Shown: in pieces, positions 42,144 through 45,736 of the stretch
Layout: the number at the start of each line of letters is the position of its first letter
Numbering within the stretch: position 1 is the stretch's first letter
Origin: a virus
Virus record (IMG/VR): IMGVR_UViG_3300020419_000026
Span: 1 to 45,736 of that record
Reading direction: 5' to 3' (one strand)
DNA: 45,736 bases
The notes under the pieces: generated by a model
What the model was told of the DNA's origin: nothing
Seen by the model: the letters and a program-made list of their open reading frames with translations, nothing else
Databases searched by the model: none
Made by a program: the position numbers and the translations under genes

Positions 42144-42332
42144 TTACTCTATATCTAAGGTTAATGGTTCTGGGAACTCTTTTAATTTAAGTGTAGCAAA
42201 CTCTTTTATAAAGGTATAAACCTTGAGTCCACTAAGTTTTCTCTCATCACATAAGAATTGAACTGAGTCCTCTAGTACTTCCAATACTTCAAAGGCATCA
42301 TCACAATGCTTTTTCATTTGTTCATTATTCAT
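42144..42332 (-). CDS. Small acidic hypothetical protein
   Basis: A 62-residue protein MNNEQMKKHCDDAFEVLEVL ... PEPLTLDIE, with two cysteines and a helical layout. It is coupled by TAATG to the upstream gene. Not recognised. Confidence 0.65.
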   Translation of the reverse strand: MNNEQMKKHCDDAFEVLEVLEDSVQFLCDERKLSGLKVYTFIKEFATLKLKEFPEPLTLDIE

Positions 42333-42550
42333 TAACCTAACCTCTTGTATAAATGTGTCATCTTCTCATCAATAGAGTTAATTCTATCCATAACTGGGAT
42401 TCCACCGATTAAATCCTCTTCCGCCGCTTCATCATTAGCGTAGGACTCATAATCCTCAAGAGAAGCACTAATTGTCTCCCATTCTGCATCAGTAAAGAAT
42501 GCCTTGATAGTTGCAAGTTGTTCATAACTGAAATCTCTTGTTAGAGTCAT
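42332..42550 (-). CDS. Small acidic hypothetical protein, SxEQ type
   Basis: A 72-residue protein MTLTRDFSYEQLATIKAFFT ... IDEKMTHLYKRLG. The pattern 'FSYEQLATIKAFF' again matches the shared opening. It has an AGAGG ribosome site after the A-rich leader and is the first gene of a four-gene operon. Function is unknown. Confidence 0.65.
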   Translation of the reverse strand: MTLTRDFSYEQLATIKAFFTDAEWETISASLEDYESYANDEAAEEDLIGGIPVMDRINSIDEKMTHLYKRLG

Positions 42551-42582
42551 TTTAAAAACCTCTGTTTGTTTGTTATACTACT

Positions 42583-42610
42583 ATTATAGTAGCGTGAAAT
42601 CGTAATTCAA
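42583..42610 (-). promoter_or_regulatory. Boundary-cassette promoter, CACGCTAC subtype
   Basis: TTGAAT (42605-42610), 16 bp, TATAAT (42583-42588) inside CTACTATAATAGTAG. Confidence 0.75.
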
Positions 42611-42614
42611 CTGG

Positions 42615-42869
42615 TTATGTGCCACTTTGTGTACTGGCACACTTCCACTTGATTTTCTTCTCATCATTGAGTATATCAAAGCATATCTCGCAAAGACAAT
42701 CTGCATGAGGCACACTTTCTCGCCAGTCATAATCTTCTTCTATTGGACTATCCCAATAGTAATATAATTCTGGTTGATAATCTTGAATACAATGTTGCCC
42801 GTCTTTTGGATAATCCATAGACTCTCTATGTGATTCATCAAAATTTCCACACCTATCGCAATATGACAT
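42615..42869 (-). CDS. Small Cys-rich, probably zinc-binding protein
   Basis: An 84-residue protein beginning MSYCDRCGNFDESHRE. It has CxxC at residues 4-7, a further GQHC, and a HADCLCEICF cluster near residues 58-67, enough ligands for one or two zinc sites. ATG 42869 is chosen because it overlaps the upstream stop as TAATG. An earlier in-frame GTG is unlikely. The last residues CASTQSGT are encoded by the boundary palindrome. A nucleic-acid or protein-binding role is possible but not proven. Confidence 0.7.
   Translation of the reverse strand: MSYCDRCGNFDESHRESMDYPKDGQHCIQDYQPELYYYWDSPIEEDYDWRESVPHADCLCEICFDILNDEKKIKWKCASTQSGT
42619..42640. repeat. Boundary palindrome, copy 11 (within coding sequence)
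   Basis: GTGCCACTTT..GTACTGGCAC, 22 bp. It encodes the C-terminus of the 42615 gene. Confidence 0.75.
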
Positions 42870-43171
42870 TACTTTGCCTCCTGATCTAGTGCCCATAGAC
42901 TACCACCATCAAAATCTGTGGAATATCCGTAGTTTCTGACTAAGAAGTCTCTTACTCTCTCTCTATCAAGTGAGTCGCCATCGCCCCATGTAAATCTCTC
43001 ATTGTTGAGAGTATTGATAGCGTGTAGATAGTCATAGGTAGCACCAATAATATCTGTTTTGGTAGCACCCATAGGATAGAGTGCATCAGGAGCACCATAG
43101 AATGAATAGACATATTCAGTAAACTCTGATAACATATCATTGAGTTCAGTAGATGGTTGACCTGAGTTCAT
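42869..43171 (-). CDS. Hypothetical protein
   Basis: A 100-residue protein MNSGQPSTELNDMLSEFTEY ... GGSLWALDQEAK. Helices (TELNDMLSEFTEYVYSFYG, DIIGATYDYLHAINTL) and a DRERVRDFLVRNYGYS segment suggest a helical domain. The start follows the CAAACAAAAGAATT leader without a ribosome site. It is coupled to the zinc-binding gene by TAATG. Function is unknown. Confidence 0.7.
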   Translation of the reverse strand: MNSGQPSTELNDMLSEFTEYVYSFYGAPDALYPMGATKTDIIGATYDYLHAINTLNNERFTWGDGDSLDRERVRDFLVRNYGYSTDFDGGSLWALDQEAK

Positions 43172-43195
43172 AATTCTTTTGTTTGTTATACTATC

Positions 43196-43223
43196 ATTAT
43201 AGGGCAGTGAAACTGTATTTCAA
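43196..43223 (-). promoter_or_regulatory. Boundary-cassette promoter, CACTGCCC subtype
   Basis: TTGAAA (43218-43223), 16 bp, TATAAT (43196-43201). Confidence 0.75.
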
Positions 43224-43231
43224 CCACCCAT

Positions 43232-43253
43232 GTGCCACTTAGTCAACTGTGCC
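43232..43253. repeat. Boundary palindrome, copy 12 (spans a stop codon)
   Basis: GTGCCACTTAGTCAACTGTG, degenerate copy. It includes the TAA stop and last codons (TVD) of the 43239 gene. Confidence 0.6.
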
Positions 43254-43439
43254 ATAAGGTGTGACTTGATACTGGTCTATACCATCTTGCATATCCGCTA
43301 AGTATCCTAACTTTTTTCTTATGGTTCTAAAATTAACTTTAAAGTCATCACTAAATTTATCAGTTAGTCGGTTAGGTGTGGTCAATACCAACTGAATTAA
43401 AGCATCACACTCTGCTGCTGTAAGATTTGGGTCATTCAT
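43239..43439 (-). CDS. Small hypothetical protein, LTxxE type
   Basis: A 66-residue protein MNDPNLTAAECDALIQLVLT ... YQVTPYGTVD. The opening 'NLTAAECDALIQLVL' fits the shared pattern. The middle is basic (KFSDDFKVNFRTIRKKLGYL). It is coupled by TAATG to the upstream gene. Function is unknown. Confidence 0.7.
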   Translation of the reverse strand: MNDPNLTAAECDALIQLVLTTPNRLTDKFSDDFKVNFRTIRKKLGYLADMQDGIDQYQVTPYGTVD

Positions 43440-43612
43440 TATTCTTTTGGGTATAAGTTTGTAATTATGTCAGCAATTTGATTTAACTGATCTTCATTCA
43501 TTAATTCGATCATAGCATCAACTATATCATAGATAGCGGAATTGTTCCCCTCCTCTAGGATTTCTGCTATTTCTGAGAATAGTGTTGTTCTTAAGTCGTT
43601 TCGATAGATCAT
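43439..43612 (-). CDS. Small acidic hypothetical protein
   Basis: A 57-residue protein MIYRNDLRTTLFSEIAEILE ... DIITNLYPKE, almost wholly helical. It overlaps the upstream 158-residue gene by ATGA and the downstream gene by TAATG. Not recognised. Confidence 0.65.
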   Translation of the reverse strand: MIYRNDLRTTLFSEIAEILEEGNNSAIYDIVDAMIELMNEDQLNQIADIITNLYPKE

Positions 43613-44085
43613 GCCATTAACTCCTGTGGGTAGTCAGCAGGGATAGTTTCCTTGATAGGTCTAAATGTATCGTTGAAATCTTTAGTCTCTTCATTCCAGA
43701 ATGATAGACCATAGCAAACTAGAGTTCCATCAAGTTCTTTAACATAAGCATACTCTCCACAACACTTGTTAGTATCTTCAAAGAAGTGAGAGATAGTTTT
43801 ATGAATTCTAGGAGCATTGTCCTCTAGTGACTCGCCTCTCTCTGTGTAGTATAGAGGTTTGTATGGTAATCCCTTCAACTGCTCTTCATCTTCGATTTCC
43901 CAACCTGATTGAGTATAGCAACAACTCATGTTACCACCGTCAATAAGTTCTGCAATATCTTCTCTTGTAGGATACTGTTGATTAAGAGTAACGCCTAACC
44001 ACTGTGGATAACCGTCCCAGTGATGATATACTGATAAGATTGAACCATCAGCGAGTCTTAAACCGATTCTTGAATTAGTTGACAT
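43609..44085 (-). CDS. Hypothetical protein of the 'SRIGLRLADGS..VYHHWDGYP' type
   Basis: A 158-residue protein, the largest complete product in the early-type region. It opens MSTNSRIGLRLADGSILSVY then HHWDGYPQWLGVTL, a pattern I associate with a widespread unnamed family in marine phages and some bacteria. It has paired cysteines (MSCCYTQSG, NKCCGEYAYV) that could bind a metal. It starts on the A-rich leader with no ribosome site. Biochemical function is unknown. Confidence 0.8.
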   Translation of the reverse strand: MSTNSRIGLRLADGSILSVYHHWDGYPQWLGVTLNQQYPTREDIAELIDGGNMSCCYTQSGWEIEDEEQLKGLPYKPLYYTERGESLEDNAPRIHKTISHFFEDTNKCCGEYAYVKELDGTLVCYGLSFWNEETKDFNDTFRPIKETIPADYPQELMA

Positions 44086-44108
44086 GATTGTTTGTTTGTT
44101 ATGTACTT

Positions 44109-44137
44109 ATTATAATATGGTGATAGAGGTGATACAA
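44109..44137 (-). promoter_or_regulatory. Boundary-cassette promoter, CACCATAT subtype
   Basis: TTGTAT (44132-44137), 17 bp, TATAAT (44109-44114), preceded by CAGGTGGTTG as in the 45182 promoter. Confidence 0.7.
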
Positions 44138-44145
44138 CCACCTGT

Positions 44146-44167
44146 GTGCCAGTTTATAAAGTGGCAG
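44146..44167. repeat. Boundary palindrome, copy 13 (spans a stop codon)
   Basis: GTGCCAGTTTATAAAGTGGC, almost perfect. It contains the stop and last codons (PATL) of the 44154 gene. Confidence 0.8.
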
Positions 44168-44411
44168 GGTCAGAAGGCATAGACGTAGGATTTAATGATA
44201 GTTTCATTTTATCGAATACAGCAGGTGCTATTTGTGTACTATCAAAAGAGCAACTTCCATCTTCATTTTTGTTTCCTAGTTTATCGCATAATGCCTCACT
44301 TATCATTGAATACAAAAATGTATTAGTTTTAGGATTATTGACAATATAATCAATAACCTCTAGTGTAAGGGCATCAGCAAGTTTATCAACTGTTTCTTTT
44401 GATAAAGTCAT
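44154..44411 (-). CDS. Small hypothetical protein
   Basis: An 85-residue protein MTLSKETVDKLADALTLEVI ... LNPTSMPSDPATL. The N-terminal two-thirds are helical (LSKETVDKLADALTLEVIDY). The tail is Pro/Ser-rich and is partly read from the palindrome. It overlaps the upstream gene by ATGA. Function is unknown. Confidence 0.65.
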   Translation of the reverse strand: MTLSKETVDKLADALTLEVIDYIVNNPKTNTFLYSMISEALCDKLGNKNEDGSCSFDSTQIAPAVFDKMKLSLNPTSMPSDPATL

Positions 44412-44596
44412 TTAATTTTCTCCATAATAGGGAACAAATAAAGATCATATTCTTCTAACATATCATCATCTATATTTGAAAAATAATCCTCTAAAATATC
44501 GTCTAATAGATTCTCTCTATAGACAGTAGTTATATGATCGGATAGAATGAAATCTTTTATATCATTCTGTAGTAATTGTTTTTCTTCAGTTTTCAT
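44408..44596 (-). CDS. Small acidic hypothetical protein
   Basis: A 62-residue protein MKTEEKQLLQNDIKDFILSD ... YDLYLFPIMEKIK with an Asp/Glu-rich middle (DDILEDYFSNIDDDMLEEYD). ATGA overlaps at both ends. Not recognised. Confidence 0.65.
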   Translation of the reverse strand: MKTEEKQLLQNDIKDFILSDHITTVYRENLLDDILEDYFSNIDDDMLEEYDLYLFPIMEKIK

Positions 44597-44754
44597 TTTT
44601 CTATCTCCAAAGAATCAATAAAGGCAACACAATGTTCAGTAAATTTCTTTACGTCAATAGGTGCTACTTGGTCATCATCTTCGCCAATATAATAGAATTG
44701 GTTATTGATGTTAGAGATCAAAGTAAGAAGTGCTGTTTCGTTGTTAGTGTACAT
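44593..44754 (-). CDS. Small acidic hypothetical protein
   Basis: A 53-residue protein MYTNNETALLTLISNINNQF ... FIDSLEIEK. 'FYYIGEDDDQVAPIDVKKFT' sits between two helices. An AAGGAG ribosome site lies in the end of the upstream gene, and ATGA overlap joins the next. Not recognised. Confidence 0.6.
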   Translation of the reverse strand: MYTNNETALLTLISNINNQFYYIGEDDDQVAPIDVKKFTEHCVAFIDSLEIEK

Positions 44755-44755
44755 T

Positions 44756-44971
44756 TTATGCTCCTTGATAATAGTTAACTGGATTGACTTCTTCGATTTC
44801 TACAAATTCATAATCTTGAAAGTTGTCAAAATCTGTTTCATAGTCATCATACTCGCCTAGGTCATAAAGACGCTTTGCTTCTTCTGCTGTTTCTGCCCAC
44901 ACATAAGCAGTTCCCCAACCGATAAACTTTTCGGTTATCTCGAATTGTTTTTTGTCCTTTGGAATTTCCAT
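44756..44971 (-). CDS. DpnD/PcfM-like small acidic protein
   Basis: A 71-residue protein MEIPKDKKQFEITEKFIGWG, then AYVWAETAEEAKRLYDLG and YEFVEIEEVNPV. The strand, 'A-E-T-x-E-E-A' helix and final acidic strand match DpnD/PcfM-like proteins and parallel the 40217 product. ATG 44971 is preferred to a GTG three codons earlier because of a GGAGAG ribosome site at the right distance. Role unknown. Confidence 0.65.
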   Translation of the reverse strand: MEIPKDKKQFEITEKFIGWGTAYVWAETAEEAKRLYDLGEYDDYETDFDNFQDYEFVEIEEVNPVNYYQGA

Positions 44972-44973
44972 TT

Positions 44974-45159
44974 TTACCACTCTCCGTTAGACTCAGCAAA
45001 AACATCTTCATTCCAATGTTCGTATGGTTTTATGATACCAACGTGACGCATGATACCATCATAGATTTCCATGCCTGACCTTGACATTCTGCCTGCTGTG
45101 TAATCCCAACCTAACTCGGTCAAGTTGTCAACTATAAAGTTTAGTGATACTTTTTTCAT
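44974..45159 (-). CDS. Small hypothetical protein
   Basis: A 61-residue protein MKKVSLNFIVDNLTELGWDY ... NEDVFAESNGEW. A strand, helix and Trp/Tyr-rich middle (ELGWDYTAGRMSRSGMEIYD) give a compact look. It is the first gene of a five-gene operon and starts on a TTAAACAAACACT leader without a ribosome site. Function is unknown. Confidence 0.65.
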   Translation of the reverse strand: MKKVSLNFIVDNLTELGWDYTAGRMSRSGMEIYDGIMRHVGIIKPYEHWNEDVFAESNGEW

Positions 45160-45181
45160 AGTGTTTGTTTAATATACTTCT

Positions 45182-45209
45182 ATTATAATATGGTCATGTA
45201 GTAGTACAA
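45182..45209 (-). promoter_or_regulatory. Boundary-cassette promoter, CACCATAT-like subtype
   Basis: TTGTAC (45204-45209), 16 bp, TATAAT (45182-45187). Confidence 0.7.
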
Positions 45210-45217
45210 CCACCTGT

Positions 45218-45237
45218 GTGCCACTATCTGAACTGTC
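45218..45237. repeat. Boundary palindrome, copy 14 (degenerate)
   Basis: GTGCCACTATCTGAACTGTC, degenerate. It overlaps the TAG stop of the 45224 gene. Confidence 0.5.
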
Positions 45238-45736
45238 TATTGTTGAAGTTTGCGTAACTGAACTGTTGACGTTTGATAAGTTTGAATGTACCATACTTGT
45301 TAGTCATGACATAACCCTCATGTTCATAAGGCACACTATCAAATAGACATTGAACATTCTCTGTAGTAGTAATGCCTTCCATGAGTAACTCTTTTATCTC
45401 AATTATCATATTGTATAAGTGAAATAAGTTTCTAGAGTATCCAGTATCACTTGATAACTGGTCAGCATCTAGTGATTGACCAGAGCGTATATAACTATTG
45501 ATGTTTATTTTTAACTGTGGAATGTCCTTGCTCTCTGGAAATCGTACAAATGGTATGATAGTCTTAGCAAGTGTGATAAGTAAACTTAATCTAAAATGTC
45601 TATTAGATATTGATGCACTTGTATCAATAAAGTGAACACCATAGTTTTTAGACTCCTTGTAATGAAACTTAGCATCTAACTCTTGTATGGTAGCACCAAT
45701 ATACTGTGTATGAGTGGCAACAATAATGTCATCAAT
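45224..45736 (-). CDS. Hypothetical protein, N-terminus beyond the window
   Basis: The frame is open from the right edge to TAG at 45224, giving 170 residues of a longer protein (IDDIIVATHTQYIGATIQEL ... FSYANFNNRQFR). An internal ATG at 45409 is in the same frame, so the true gene is much longer than the part after that ATG. Segments such as HFIDTSASISNRHFRLSLLI and SYIRSGQSLDADQLSSDTGY suggest a folded alpha/beta protein. I do not recognise it. It is unusually large for this region of tiny genes. Confidence 0.7.
   Translation of the reverse strand: MDDIIVATHTQYIGATIQELDAKFHYKESKNYGVHFIDTSASISNRHFRLSLLITLAKTIIPFVRFPESKDIPQLKININSYIRSGQSLDADQLSSDTGYSRNLFHLYNMIIEIKELLMEGITTTENVQCLFDSVPYEHEGYVMTNKYGTFKLIKRQQFSYANFNNRQFR

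Noticed and set aside
36119-45237. Regularly recurring palindromes as a CRISPR array
   Set aside because: The copies are hundreds of bases apart, diverged, and separated by promoters and genes. There are no short unique spacers.
36119-45237. Boundary palindromes as simple intrinsic terminators
   Set aside because: No T tract follows the stem in the direction of transcription, and the stem is often within a coding frame. A real terminator with a T tract sits separately at 36384-36410.
1-45736. Cyanophage metabolic genes or an integrase that would fix the host or lifestyle
   Set aside because: None (psbA, hli, talC, integrase and the like) is seen in this window, so the host assignment stays an inference.

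Overview
The window looks like part of the genome of a T4-like marine myovirus, most probably a cyanophage of the Prochlorococcus/Synechococcus type. The grounds are a baseplate gene run in T4 order (gp25, gp6, a giant wedge-type protein, gp8), T4-style late promoters (TATAAATA, CTAAATA, GATAAATA) in front of virion genes, densely packed tiny early-type genes, and a pair of boxes identical to the cyanobacterial DnaA-box consensus TTTTCCACA. A non-cyanobacterial marine host cannot be excluded from the sequence alone. Every supported gene lies on the minus strand, so transcription runs from high to low coordinates.

Positions 1-32500 hold the virion (late) region. In transcription order it contains a 46-residue protein, gp25, gp6, a 3000-residue giant with a YHYH domain, a 340-residue fibre-like protein, a 2997-residue giant built around twelve copies of a module ending in a Cys/YPR motif, gp8, a 2505-residue DUF4815 giant, and four smaller structural-type proteins. 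The last of these runs off the left edge. The three giants together use about 25.5 kb, more than half of the window. They share small beta-rich modules (GGxGY repeats, an 'NxxxQTP' module, an 'IDDEIITYTG' module) with each other and with gp8 and the 224-residue protein. They probably form an elaborate baseplate and fibre network.

Positions 32500-35700 are a transition zone. It holds small genes, a GT-A glycosyltransferase-like gene, a clear terminator followed by a late promoter, a tandem pair of paralogous small genes, a 32-residue membrane peptide and a gene that seems to need an ATT start codon.

Positions 35700-45736 are an early-type accessory region of about 33 small, mostly acidic, uncharacterised proteins in about a dozen short operons. 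Genes inside an operon are joined by TAATG or ATGA stop/start overlaps. Almost every operon boundary repeats the same cassette: a 20-22 bp palindrome (GTGCCACTT...AAGTGGCAC), a sigma70-type promoter (TTGAAW-16-TATAAT), and an A-rich leader (TATAACAAACAAA). The palindrome often lies inside the last codons of the upstream gene. A roughly 460-bp gap at 36770-37233 breaks the pattern. It carries two strong promoters on the opposite strand, a 17-bp perfect palindrome, an AT-rich stretch and an inverted pair of TTTTCCACA boxes, and is a candidate replication origin or a structured RNA locus. The repeated cassette and this locus are the most interesting features. The rightmost gene continues beyond the window.
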